DNA of 64,000 nt, taken from contig CAJVGD010000050.1 of assembly GCA_910890315.1 (NCBI GenBank), forward strand, positions 141,535-205,534. Reading direction: 5' to 3'. The DNA is from Serendipita indica DSM 11827. Lineage: Eukaryota; Basidiomycota; Agaricomycetes; Sebacinales; Serendipitaceae. Positions 35,801 through 46,105 of the stretch are shown here, one piece after another. How positions within the stretch are numbered: position 1 is the first letter of the stretch; each line of letters starts with the position of its first letter. Made by a program: the position numbers and the translations under genes. The notes under the pieces were generated by a model. That model was not told the DNA's origin, ran no database searches, and saw nothing but the letters and a program-made list of their open reading frames with translations.

Positions 35801-36428
35801 CACGACGCTTGACCCACCTGTCGCGCCGTTTGCGATGAGCAACAGGAATACGCGCGACTCGAACATGTCGACGTTTTCCAATATTGCACAGTATTACCAA
35901 TCGCTTCCTGAACGGCCATACGTCCCAGGTGTGCCAGCACAGGAACGACCGGGTGCTGCGGATCATCCTCCAAGCGACTTTGAGGCCATGTCTCTGCCGC
36001 CCACGCCATTTTCGACCACATTTTTGGATTTGACGGCGCACAACAACGTGCCTACTCTGGCCCCACGCACGTCGTCGCAAACTGTTTCGGGAATGGTCCC
36101 CATCAAGGCCGTTCACGCGCAGTCGGAGACGATTGTGCTCTTCAAGATTACCAAGGGGGACACATCTCTTAGCGACTTGCGTGCCAAGACTCTGCGCAAG
36201 CTCCGCGAGGCGGGTATCCCGGGCGAAAGCCTGGAAAGCGTTTCGCTCAAGTATCTCCCGTCAACTCGGAGTGGAGACTCGGCTCCGTTTGTTGGTCGGC
36301 AACGCTCCATGTCCATTGCGTCTGCGGCGGACATTGCCCAAATGGTGGACCTCGACAGCGAGGTTGAGTGGCAAAAGGCGCTTGCGACGGCAAACCCCGC
36401 ACAAAAAATTCTTATTCGCGTCATTTAA
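32855..36428 (+). CDS. PX-PB1 domain scaffold protein
   Basis: A tiny first exon (MADFPLPISEAFL, 32855-32893) is followed by an intron ending at the TTATAG before 32950. The PX domain spans the next exons: SQSYRKAVIRPTPTSFTVSL, GTNYHYGMRIIPTDVP, YDIFRRWDDCLDFQRTLEGE, and then EYIPKLTKKSNLFRANHSTV. These lie in one continuous frame once introns at about 33168-33222 and 33388-33440 are removed. The 3' exon is one large open frame encoding about 850 Ser/Pro-rich disordered residues and then a C-terminal PB1-like domain (ETIVLFKITKGDTSLSDLRA, GESLESVSLKYL, DSEVEWQKALATANPAQ). PX domains bind phosphoinositides and PB1 domains heterodimerise. The pair recalls Bem1/Scd2, but I see no SH3 domain, so it is not Bem1 itself. 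Likely a polarity or signalling scaffold. Confidence 0.72.
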
Positions 36429-36978
36429 AAATTGACCAGTGTTGTACCAAAGTTCAACATGGCTCCATGCACTAGGATGCAAGTCTCGCAACAGACTGCA
36501 CTCGGTGCCCTTCTCGTCTCTCCGTGATTAAAGACAATCGTCTATCTGGATTAACGTCTTAACCCCCTCCTACTGGATCTCACCGGATGCAATCTTTCTC
36601 GAGTCGATCCCTTACGAACTCCAATCTCGTCACTCGTCTGTGCGTTTGTACCACTTCAACGATCATTATCTCCAATAGACAAAGCCAACTTTGAATATAC
36701 CTATGTAACGAAGACAATTATTTTCTATTCGCCCCAAACAGCTTGACTGCATCGCTTTGAGGGAAAATATCAATGAACGAGCATGACATGAACAGCCAGC
36801 GCTATGTGATATCATAACAGGTGCGCTCTGGAATGCGCGAGATGGCCAGCCGCAGGCCACGAGGTTTGTGCGCTGCGCCGCTCGTGTTGTCGATATAACC
36901 GCGCTTCGAGGGACATCTCGATCTACCATCGCGTCCTGATCTCGTCGCACCTCTACATACCTCTCTCACACGACCAGA
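36429..36978. other. Intergenic region upstream of the Hsp20 gene
   Basis: No gene recognised. Likely the 3' UTR of the PX-PB1 gene and the promoter of the Hsp20 gene. I did not find a convincing array of heat-shock elements by eye. Confidence 0.35.
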
Positions 36979-37935
36979 ATGCTCCGCTCAGCCCTCGACA
37001 AGCCCATCATCAGCTGGGAAGAGTTTGACCGCATCTTCAACGAGGCCTTTAACCCATCCGGTGTCCCTGCCAAATCCAGCGTTAGTCATGATGGTCTCGG
37101 CGTCGTCTCGAGCGTAGACGAAAAGGAAAAGCACAAGCGCGAGGATAGTCTCGCGTCGACGAACACCGTGTTCTCGACCATTCCGCGCGCGGCGAGTCCA
37201 GAGCCCATCTTATCCGACGCGTCGTTGGATGCAGATTCGTTTGCGGGGTTCATCAGCGAAGAGGAGATCCCAAAGATCTATACGCCACTCGCATTCCCGA
37301 CCACCTTTCCCAAGGTTGGACGTAAAGAGTCGTCGGATAGTTTGCGTTCAGAGACCAAGGCGAGTAGCGTCTTGTCGTCGTCTGTACCGCCAAAGTCGGT
37401 CGTATTTCCGAAGCGCCCGCGGGTCATGTCAAATCAGATTTCGTCGAGGCGGACGATCTCATCTGCGGGGAGTGTACCGCGTGTGAAGAGGACAAAGACC
37501 AAGCCTCGGTAAGTACATTTCATTTTTCCGAAAGAAAGGGGAGTGCTGATGTTTTGGCTGGATGTGTAGAGTGCAGATGCAGACGACCCCTGATGGCTCT
37601 ACGACAACCGTGATCGACGTACCGGATATTCTCAAAGACTCTATCAACGTCGACTTTCATCATAGCCATCTCGTGGTGACTTGGCGAACGGCGACGGTGA
37701 CGGAGCAAATTCTGCGCGACTCGATGGTGAGGGAGAAGAAGGAGAAGCGGTACACTCAGACCATCATGTGAGTTATTCTTGGAGTAGAGATAGTGTGTGA
37801 TATTGATGTTCGAATAGTGTACCAGAAGGGACCAAATACGAGGATGTCCGGGCCACTCTGAAGCGCAGTCAATTGACGATCAGCTTCCCTTCGAATCCAA
37901 AACTATCCGAGTCTCAGAAGACGTCCTCTCCATGA
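36979..37935 (+). CDS. Small heat-shock (Hsp20/alpha-crystallin) domain protein
   Basis: Exon 1 (36979-37509) reads MLRSALDKPIISWEEFDRIF and then a 150-residue Ser/Pro-rich disordered region. Exons 2 and 3 encode an alpha-crystallin-like domain: DGSTTTVIDVPDILKDSINV, FHHSHLVVTWRTAT, then KKEKRYTQTIIVPEGTKYED and VRATLKRSQLTISFPSN. The strands and the closing L-x-I-x-FP match Hsp20, where the domain forms the holdase dimer core. The long N-terminal extension is unusual for a stress-type sHsp and is commoner in basidiomycete-specific Hsp20-like proteins, so a housekeeping or regulatory role is possible. The stop is 72 nt from the convergent deaminase gene. Confidence 0.8.
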
Positions 37936-38007
37936 GGGATACCACTTACGTTTATTCCTTTACTCCTTCCGCTGTGCATTTTCTTTATCCATTTTGTTGT
38001 ATGTATA

Positions 38008-39190
38008 TCATTGATGGAACCCTACTTGTAGACTCATTCGAGCCATCTGAGCCACCGTTTCGCGTGGTAGTCCAAGCCCCAATGGCGGTGCCGCGAGAAG
38101 GAGGGCATACTCCTCGACCAGCGAATTGCGGAAAACCAAGGTATCATCCGTCTAATGGAGATGATGAGATGGCGCGATATAGATCAGGATAACGTACGCA
38201 TATGGCAATTGGGAGCCCGTTACTCAACCACCATGAAATGTGATGTTCCGCTATTGTCTCGACTGTCTTGCACAGCAGATTGGACGACAGACAGATCTCC
38301 ACTGCCATGGTCTCCTTGTGATTGAGGACGACTGAAAGTGATTCCTCGTGCAGAAAGGTGGCATGACCCAGGCGTGCGGGCTTTGCGGAGAGTAAAGTCA
38401 TTGTGTCTTCCTCTGTGTTTTCCTTTGTCTGTGGCCGTACTCAGAGTCATAAGCGAGCAATAAGGTAGCTTACCTCGGCAATATGCAGCGTGAGCTTGAG
38501 CCCGTTCTCCCTAGCGTATTCGAATGCGGCCAGAAAGTCATCTGCCTTCCCAGCCTGGGAATATGAGCAACGCTTGACCCTTTCAAAAGCACTTACCATC
38601 GGGGTACCACATAGGTCAACTCCAACCACTCTGCGGCCAGCTTCTCTCAATGATATTGCGAGCTTCACGTTCTCCATCATGATACCTGGCGACATTCTTC
38701 GATCCAGGCTGATGATAAGATTACACTTATCTTTGTCGTACTTCTCCACCTCGTCGAGAACAGTCTCCAGGTACTCCCGCTTGCTCATAAAGGAGCTCTC
38801 GCGCGGAGTCGTGCGCAGCTCGAGATATGTGCACTGGGCAGGTTCGCCTGCACCCAACGACCCAGGCTCAAGAAACTGTGCAATAGTTGCACGCGTTGCC
38901 TTCTTGAGAGCATCCGGAGTGGAAGTAATTGCATATATCGCCGGGAAGAGATCAAAGAACTCGTTGATCTCGTTCAATACAACCCCTTGTTCCAGAATCT
39001 TGAGCCCTTTTGCTACTGCGCCGTCTGAACCACTCGTGATCTCAGGATGTTGGTTTACTAGCTCTTGGAGGCATTCCAGAGGTATACATCCGTTGAGGTG
39101 GGCGTGTAACTCTGCTTTGGGCAACGCTTTGATGAAGTCGACGTCTTCGGTGCTCAAGGATGCGAGGGCTTCTCCACCAAAGTCGTGCAT
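38008..39190 (-). CDS. Adenosine deaminase-like protein (N6-methyl-AMP deaminase type)
   Basis: Metal-dependent hydrolase of the ADAL/MAPDA branch, which deaminates N6-methyl-AMP to IMP. The start at 39190 (MHDFGGEALASLSTEDVDF) is followed by ALPKAELHAHLNGCIPLECL with the HxH zinc ligands. Later come FLDLFPAIYAIT-like text, CTYLELRTTPRESSFMSKRE, LIISLDRRM, VVGVDLCGTP, LKLTLHIAE (catalytic His/Glu region), RLGHATFLHEES, VEICLSSNLLC, and in the last exon TDDTLVFRNSLVEEYALLL (metal-binding DD). The short first exon and the YLELRTTPR motif fit ADAL rather than classical ADA. Introns are near 38120-38166, 38400-38470 and 38561-38597. Confidence 0.88.
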
Positions 39191-39576
39191 CTGCGAATGC
39201 GAGTCGAGCCCCGGTATGGCTAGACGTGGCTACTCTCCAAGGTGAGTTTCGACCAATGGGCCCAGCGCCACTCGTCCGAGTCAGATCAGGCTTGGCGGTG
39301 ACTAAGGCGAGGGGAAAGGTCATCAATCTAATATTGGTTGACTTCAGCAAGTGAGCGTACGACATAGTCCCAGGGTGAACTATATTATCCAAACCATCAC
39401 TGAACCTCGTATATCGCATTACCATGGATTGCTTTGTTGGGACAAAACTCGACCACACCCCTTCGGTGGTGGCATTCCAGTCAGCACTCAGCTCGCGGTT
39501 TCAGCGAAAGGTGATATGATTCAAAATAGATGCAAATAACTTATGGATAGACGGCGAACTCCTTGAAACGTTTCCT
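39191..39576. other. Intergenic region upstream of the deaminase gene
   Basis: 386 nt between the deaminase start and the SDR stop, both on the minus strand. It holds the deaminase promoter. No feature stands out. Confidence 0.35.
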
Positions 39577-40540
39577 TTACTCGAGTTGTGCGCGAGAGAC
39601 AATATGATCCCAAACCTTCTCTGTCACCTTGTCGTTGATGCTGTTCCCCAGTGTGAGCTTGTCCGCATCCTTCGTAAGCCAAAAGCCTCCCTGACTATAG
39701 TACGGGTGAAGCAACGGATAAAGCATCGAAGACGCGGCATCTTCCAGTCTCCGAAGTAGAGGTTTTGCGAGAGTAGCCGCAAGACTCAGGTACCACGTTT
39801 TATGCAGACCTGGCATGTCAGTACCTCCAGGAAAGATGTGGATAAACGCCAAGTCCGGATGGCGTTCGCCCATGACCTAGAAAGCTCATTAGTGAGATAT
39901 CCCTGTGAATGGATAATGAAGTCTGACTTTGACGAAGACGTCATTATACGACGCGGTTGTTTTGTTCACGCTTATCATAGAGAATTTCTTGATGTCCAGA
40001 TCTTCGAGGTCGACCTTGTTGCTCGTGGCGGCATTGAGGATAATCATTGCTCGTGCATCCTCACCGGCAGCCCTGTCATTGGAGAGCAGTGGCTGAAGTT
40101 CGTAAATGAACTTGGTGCGGGCGTATGTCCGGAGCACATGCGACTCGTCAAGTCCTTCGGTTGTTATCTTTTGCGACATTGCAAGAGCCCCGGCACTGCA
40201 TACGAGCATATTGATCTTGCTGTACCGCTTCTTGATCTCTTCGACGGCAACTCGCACGTTGGATATGAACGACACATCGCACTGGATGAACTCGTGTTTG
40301 ACTGTGATGCTATTTGTCTCGTTCGGAGAGGATGGCTCGGGGAAAGATGCAACGATGCGGTCTGCAGCGGCCTGGTTTCGTCCGACGATGACAATGTTCG
40401 CTCTTCCGTTGGTATAGGTCGCTAAGAGTTTTGCCATAGTCTGACCAATCCCAGAAGTTCCTCCCGCGAACACGGCCGTAGGAATGTAGCCAAAAGGTGA
40501 CCGCCTCGTTGAAGGCCTTGATAGTGGAAGGCGATGGCAT
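39577..40540 (-). pseudogene. Short-chain dehydrogenase/reductase with 1-nt frameshift near the start
   Basis: NAD(P)-dependent Rossmann enzyme of unknown substrate. From 40540 the frame reads MPSPSTIKAFNEAVTF, and then the coding text continues one base out of register as GYIPTAVFAGGTSGIGQTMA, the SDR cofactor loop (GGTSGIG). The shift lies in an A4 run on the plus strand (40492-40495); one base fewer would restore the frame. Downstream text is intact: NIVIVGRNQAAADRIVASFP, NMLVCSAGALAM (NAG equivalent), ARAMIILNAATSN, SYNDVFVK, an intron at about 39876-39926, then FIHIFPGGTDMPGLHKTWYL. The usual YxxxK is not exact (SYNDVFVK), as seen in divergent fungal SDRs. The shift may be a real mutation or a homopolymer sequencing error, since the rest shows no decay. 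Confidence 0.7.
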
Positions 40541-41041
40541 GGTATTGAGTGTTAGAATGGGTTTGAAAAGAAATCGAAGAGCTGTAGAAGTTGGATTATC
40601 GACCAGCAAACCATCTCGACCTATTTATGCCCGGAGATGGGAAGCTCGGGAAGCCTGAGGGCGAGGCTAAGGCTGGGAGTGATCATTCAAGCAGTAACCT
40701 CCGGCCCAATTTACCGCAGTAAGAGGCATTGTCGCGCTGATTCGCATGCTACACCTTGGTTTATAATCTATGTATCCGCAGCTGATGACTTTGAAAGATA
40801 ACAGCGGCCACTACGAGGTAATGACGGTTGTAGAGACTGTACTTGAGCAGGAAACAGCGCTTGACACTCTGCAATATTTTTGAGGGTCGACATCCGTCGG
40901 GTCCAAGTTGCGTTTTCACCCAGGAAACTTTGCTTTACGCTATAAACTGTTTCATGTATATTGATTCAGTGATGATAACAATTGTAAGACACTTTGTGGT
41001 GTCGGCTTTAACTTAGACCTGATGAGGACCAGCTTTGACAA
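40541..41041. other. Divergent intergenic region between SDR and APC10 genes
   Basis: 501 nt with no open frame of note; presumably both promoters. Confidence 0.35.
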
Positions 41042-41827
41042 ATGCAGCGCGGACATATAAACCCAGGGGCGTCAGAACAAGCATGGGCTGTCTATCCAGA
41101 CATTGGGAACCTCGCGCGATGGTCTGTCTCAAGCTGGAAGTACGGCTTTGGACTCGAATGCTTGCGAGATAACAATCCGGATACGTTCTGGCAGTAGGTC
41201 ACTTCTCTTTTGTGATTTCATATTCTGACTCAGTGTAGCTCTGAAGGCAATCAGCCACACTCGATTACGCTGGAGTTTCCGAAACGCGTCGCTGTCCAAG
41301 TACGGGCATAACTATCGCTTACATGCTCTCATGATGAAAAATAGAAGATCATAGTTCATCTGGATCAGAAAAAGGACGACTCGTACACGCCAGAGATCAT
41401 CGGCATCCGCGCCGGAACAAGCTTACGTGACTTGCAAGATGTCCGACAAGTCAACTTTGACAAGCCGAGTGGATGGGTTGCATTTGATGTGACGAACGAT
41501 TTGGCAGAGGACGGTCAGACTTTGTGAGCAGCTCCTTTTCCCCTTGTCGAGTTTTGTTCTCACCAGCTTTGCTCCCGACTCCTATGCGAGAATAGTAAAC
41601 CGCTGTACGCGTATGTCGTTCAATTGGTCATTATTTCAAACTACATGAACGGCAAAGACACACATATCCGTGGTCTCAAGATTGTCGGACCACTGGAGTA
41701 GGTTTACTCATGATCCATGCTCGCGCGTAATTGCAACTGATCCACTGACAGGGAGCCACTGTTGGATGACACTGAAGTCTTTCCGTTTGTCAGTCCCGAG
41801 TTTAAGATGTACGAGACCATACGATAG
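41042..41827 (+). CDS. APC10: Anaphase-promoting complex subunit 10 (Doc1)
   Basis: Substrate-recruiting subunit of the APC/C ubiquitin ligase, co-binding D-box degrons with Cdh1/Cdc20. Reassembled exons form a complete DOC domain: DIGNLARWSVSSWKYGFGLE and CLRDNNPDTFWQ in exon 1 (41042-41193), then SEGNQPHSITLEFPKRVAVQ, IIVHLDQKKDDSYTPEIIGI, RAGTSLRDLQDVRQVNFDKP, SGWVAFDVTNDLAEDGQTL, YVVQLVIISNYMNGKDTHIR and GLKIVGP. WSVSSxKxGxG, DTxWQSxGxQPH and NGxDTHxRxxKIxxP are the family signatures. The protein ends FKMYETIR; the C-terminal IR dipeptide is the known tail that docks on the APC/C TPR subunits. Five introns of about 50-65 nt. Confidence 0.95.
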
Positions 41828-42352
41828 CTTGGACTATCCATTTAAGAACGTAAATGCAACCACGTTCACTCTATATGATACAATATGTTGTTGGCACCTG
41901 AAAGGTTATCGAACCTAGCTCGCCGAGCGCTCGAGCGAAGTCAGATAATCCCAGGTGAAATTGACTGGGGCCTATGAGGCATATAGTACTGTTCGAGACA
42001 ATTATTGGCAGAATCTTTCCAGTCCATGGTGCCTAACAGGTGCATTGTTGATCCGCAATTGAGTCAATTAATCAACAGAACTTTTAAGCGGAAATAGGAT
42101 TCTGAACCAACAAAGCCACCTATTAATGAAAGCCAAACTAAAGAACCTAACACGTCGTGTTTCCTTTCCATCACCTCTATTCCACTCGTACTCTGCATCT
42201 TGTCAATGACTTGGCTGTTCGTTTATATCTATATCTAGTCCCCGTGTAATATATCTTTTCTCTCGATCATTCAAGCTTGTGTGTGAGAGTACCGCGCCTA
42301 TCCCTTCAGCTGCTGCGGAGGCCGACAACATGCTTAAACCTCTACCACGACC
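41828..42352. other. Intergenic region upstream of the unknown tandem family
   Basis: AT-richer than neighbouring gene spacers; no gene or repeat recognised. Confidence 0.35.
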
Positions 42353-44105
42353 ATGAATAATACCCGGTGGCCAGAGATTGGAAGTACGACGGAGCTGATG
42401 AGGGCTCAAAATTCAGATCTATCACTCGTTTGCGAGCTCATGCGGGAGCGGTACGCCGAGTTCTATTGTGATTAGTATCGCATTAATAGGTGAATATCCA
42501 GAGCAAGACTGGAGCAAGAATTGTACGTCACTCATATTTTGTTCACTATACATCTATTTAAGAGAGATAAAGCGTTAATGGCCTACGCGCATTGGTCCAA
42601 AAACACAAACCACGGGCTGAAGGCGAAAACAGGCAGTACTCAAAGGTGCTCATCGATGCATTCGAACAAGGTGAGAGGGCTAATTGGTATCCAAAAGTGC
42701 GTAAAACATCTGTCTAGAAATCGAGGTTCGCTCGGGTCCCAATCCGAACATGCCCGAGCACATCGCGTTAGAGGAGAAGGTGCAATACCCAATTACCAAA
42801 AATCACGACTAAGAGACTATTCAGGAGCTGTCGGTCTGTTCGGAACTCGCACAGGTGCTGTATAATGCACACGCGACACACGACGACAAATATACAAGGC
42901 TATTGGCTTCTACGGGTGAACTCAAAGAGTGGTGGAACAAACAGTGGCACCAAAAGTCGCCCGAGGGGATGCGAATGCCATTTGTGGGTGAGTGTTGCCC
43001 AATCACCAAGATATGACAAGCATAACCAGATATCGAGAACTCGAATATCGCCTAAGTGTGCACCATCAACGCACATCCGCGAGGAACCTGAAGGGGTGGT
43101 ATGAAGTCAAATTACCGGTAGGTCACCGTAAGCGACTTTTCGACTCTAGTTCTATCTGAGGTTTGCTCAGCCACTGGTGGAATCTCTCCATTCGGCCCTA
43201 GAGGACACGAAAGCAATCATGATCAACACAATAAATACCATAATGTTTGTAAATTCTCTTTCCATGACGCAGTCTCATCAAATGTAGCGATCGTGCATCA
43301 ACATGTAGTCGGATTTATTCCCGCGCGCTTGGTAGAGCATCCGATTTACTCCCATTAAACTACCGTGCATCAATCCAAGGAAAGATGGATCTAGAACTAG
43401 TCAGCGAGGCACTCGTCCCGGTGGCCTATTACAACCATTTCTTCGAAGGACGGAGCTTGCCTCTGCATTTTGGCACAGGCACTCTTTCTCTCACTTTCCC
43501 GGCGCCTTATTCTGTGTGTCCTAAAGATTTGCATGAACCAATTGACTGACCATCTCTGCGAAAGTTGCGTGAGCCGGATCCACAAGAGTTATTGCAAGCC
43601 GAACGGAGTAACGACTTCACGTGGGTCTCTTCTGAAGCTGTCACTCTGGTGCGTTCCTTCTTCTTGGTCCATAGTTGGTGGTAATACATCTCCAGTTTGA
43701 AATTGTGCAATACGGCCCCCTTCTTCCCTTCAACTCGCGAGAGTTTCAACTCTTTAAAACAATCACCGGAAATCGAAAATCTATCAGCTTGGTATTCTTT
43801 ACAGTAAATTGAACAAAGCCTAAACTTGGTATAGCGAACATATCTCGGCGTGAATTAACCGCATTTTCAAAGCCGGATTCATCAGTCTGGGAACCCCTAG
43901 GATCTCCGAGGCGCAAGGAACTTCTCAAGATGGCCATTGGAAAAGTGGATCCACGGTGGCTCACGTTCCGTGAGGTGAGTATCGAGTCTACTTGCTCAAT
44001 CTGATTCGATAATTGATGCCTGATCAGGATTCTGAGGACATTGTGGCTGCTTTCATAAGGAAATGGGATATTGAAAACGACAAGCCAAAGCCCAAAGGAA
44101 AGTAA
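42353..44105 (+). CDS. Unknown helical protein, tandem family copy 1 (apparently intact)
   Basis: Not recognised. A continuous reading can be built from about ten short exons with ordinary GT-AG introns: MNNTRWPEIGSTTELMRAQN, LVCELMRER joined to ARLEQEF, VNGLRALVQKHKPRAEGENR, QYSKVLIDAFEQEIEVRSGP, MPEHIALEEK, ELSVCSELAQVLYNAHATHD, ELKEWWNKQWHQKSPEGMRM, ELEYRLSVHHQRTSARNLKG, LVESLHSALEDTKAIMIN, SDLLPLNYRASIQGKMDLEL, ALVPVAYYNHFFEGRSLPLH, PDPQELLQAERSNDF, FEIVQYGPLLPFNSREFQLF, WEPLGSPRRKELLKMAIGKV and a basic tail IENDKPKPKGK. It is Glu/Leu/Lys-rich and probably mostly helical. There is no signal peptide or membrane span. Downstream at 44.6-46.1 kb lies a degraded paralogue that aligns exon by exon, which supports these exons as real. 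Confidence 0.5.
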
Positions 44106-44256
44106 CCAAAAATGATACGTCAAATTATCAAGTATGACGAGAGACTGGCAAGCTTTCATGGGAGATGAGCCACATAGTATAGAGGAACAATGTATTGGAT
44201 GAAACCTTCAATGCCCCATCAACTCTGTGTTGAGCCTAAGTGAGCCAGCAAATGAT

Positions 44257-44393
44257 ACGAATTGTCACGAACATTGTCCTGAATCGTCACGAATCTTCAC
44301 GAGGTGAACAGTCACTCATACCTGTGTCACGAATAGTCACGGATTGTCACGAATTGTCGCAGATTGTCATGAATTGTCACGATCTTCCACGAG
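44257..44393. repeat. Degenerate tandem repeat, unit about 10-11 nt (ATTGTCACGA)
   Basis: At least ten imperfect copies of ATTGTCACGA-like words (GAATTGTCACGA, GAATCGTCACGA, GAATCTTCACGA, GAATAGTCACGG, GATTGTCACGA, AATTGTCGCAGA and so on). They lie in the spacer between the two tandem gene copies. Unit length and spacing vary, so it behaves like a decayed minisatellite rather than a regular array. Confidence 0.8.
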
Positions 44394-44618
44394 GTTTCCA
44401 AGTCAAGCCTGTATTTTTGTCCGAGTAGGCAGCCCAAACACGTGTAATGACCACTTTCTTCGTCCATTGCCCTTCTTCTGCATGTATAGATAGCATTTAT
44501 ATGCAAGTACACGGGTCTCATCCTTCAAATGAAAGTACCGCATCTGTCCTCCGTATATGTACCTTCTTGCAGGAGCTGTGGTGGAGGCTGATGACTTGCT
44601 TGACTCTTTACCACGACC

Positions 44619-46105
44619 ATGAGTATCCGTTTACCAGAAATTGGGGCACAGTAGAACTGCTGATGTCTCAAGATGCGGACCAGGCACTTGCCCACGTTCT
44701 CATGCGCGAGCGGTACGCCTAGTTTTGTTAGGATCCGTAGACTAATTGTGTGGATTCCCAGAGCAAGATTGGAGAAAGTGTTGTACGCTAATAGTAGTGC
44801 AAAAGAGATCCATCTATTTAACAAGGAGGAAGTGTTGATGGGCTATCATGCATATACAACACATGAAAGCAAATATACAAAGCTAGCGGTTCAGAGAACG
44901 AGATAAAGGAATGGTTAAGCATGCAGTGGAAGTTGCCCTTTGAATGGCGAATGTCATTATTAGGTAGTTATGCCTAGTCATAATGACAAGCATGAGCAGA
45001 TGTCGAGAACTCGAATACCGCCTAAGCGTACATCATCAGCGCATATCTGCGGGGTCTCTGCGGCAGTGCTGTGAAGACGAGCTACCCGTACGTTATACTT
45101 TGCCTCCATTTCTATCCGAGATCGAGAACTGCACAGCGACTCATGGAATCTCACCATTCGTCCCTGGAGGACACGAAAGCAATCATGATCACCACAATAA
45201 ATGACATAATGTTTGTGACTCCTCTATTCTTATGCTCAGTTTCATGAAACAATAGCGATCGTGGATCAACATGCAGTCGATTGTATTCCTGTACATTTAG
45301 CAAAGCGTCAGATTTACTTCCGTTGAATCATCGCGCATCACTTCAGGAGAAGATGGATCCAGAATTGGTCAGCCAGGCAATCATTCCAGTGGACTACTAC
45401 AACTGGTTCTTTGATGGGCAGCCCTCGCCTCTGCGCTTCGGCATAGGTACTCTTTTCCTTCGATGTTAGGTGGAAGTCTGTGCGTTTTGGGAAGTGGCCT
45501 GAAGCAAATTGACTAACCATCTCTAAAAAAGGTGTTTTGGCCGGATCGACAAGAGATGATGCAAGCCGAGTGGTGGAATGTCCTCGATGGGAGTTGCCCT
45601 AGACATGTCACTCTGGTGCGCCATTTCTTCCTAGTTAGCAATTTGGGATAATACCCTTCCAGTTTGAACTGGCCCAATATGGTCACTGCTTCCACTAAAC
45701 TCACAAGAGTATGAACGACTCAAGTCCGCCAGTTTGGTATCCACTACAGCAATGGGACGAAGACTGAGACATAATATAGAGGAAATCTCTCGGCATGACT
45801 TGATCGCCCTCATGGTACCAGACGGGCCGATTTGGGAACCCCTAGGATCTTCCAGGCGCAAAGAACTGCTCAAGATGGCCATCGACAGAGTGGACCCATA
45901 TTGGCTTACACTTTGCTTGGCTAGTCTACTTGCTAAAGTTTTTCACTACTAGATGCTTTAGGAGAATTCGGAAAACATCGTGGAAGCTGTTTTGCGGAAA
46001 TGGGATCTCGAGACGGACAGGCCAAAACCCCGAGAAAAGCAATCCAGAGCGACATGCCGAATTCTGCGGAGTGGTGGGACGGAACGACTTGGACAAGATA
46101 CTTGA
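44619..46105 (+). pseudogene. Unknown tandem family copy 2, degraded
   Basis: Aligns to copy 1 exon by exon: LPEIG near the start, LMSQDADQALAHVLMRER, RARLEKVL, MGYHAYTTHESKYTKL, EIKEWLSMQWKLP, RELEYRLSVHHQRISAGSLR, LEDTKAIMITTINDIM, SDLLPLNHRASLQEKMDPEL, IIPVDYYNWFFDGQPSPLRF, PDRQEMMQAEWWNVLDG, FELAQYGHCFH and WEPLGSSRRKELLKMAIDRV. Lesions relative to copy 1: one base missing in exon 1; the segment matching copy 1 from VNGLRALVQ to LEEK (about 80 codons) absent; two bases missing after YTKL, before the EIKEW block; and the donor after WLT reads GGCTAG instead of GGTGAG. The tail (KWDLETDRPKPREK) is longer than in copy 1. I call it a pseudogene, although exon re-use giving a shorter protein cannot be excluded. 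Confidence 0.6.

Noticed and set aside
35535-36116. 193-codon Arg-rich open frame on the minus strand
   Set aside because: Antisense of the PX-PB1 disordered region; no initiation context and no domain.
39577-41827. SDR and APC10 as one fused or functionally linked unit
   Set aside because: Opposite strands, 501 nt apart, different pathways; adjacency is ordinary.
44257-44393. CRISPR array
   Set aside because: Units of 10-11 nt with no spacers, in a eukaryotic nuclear genome.
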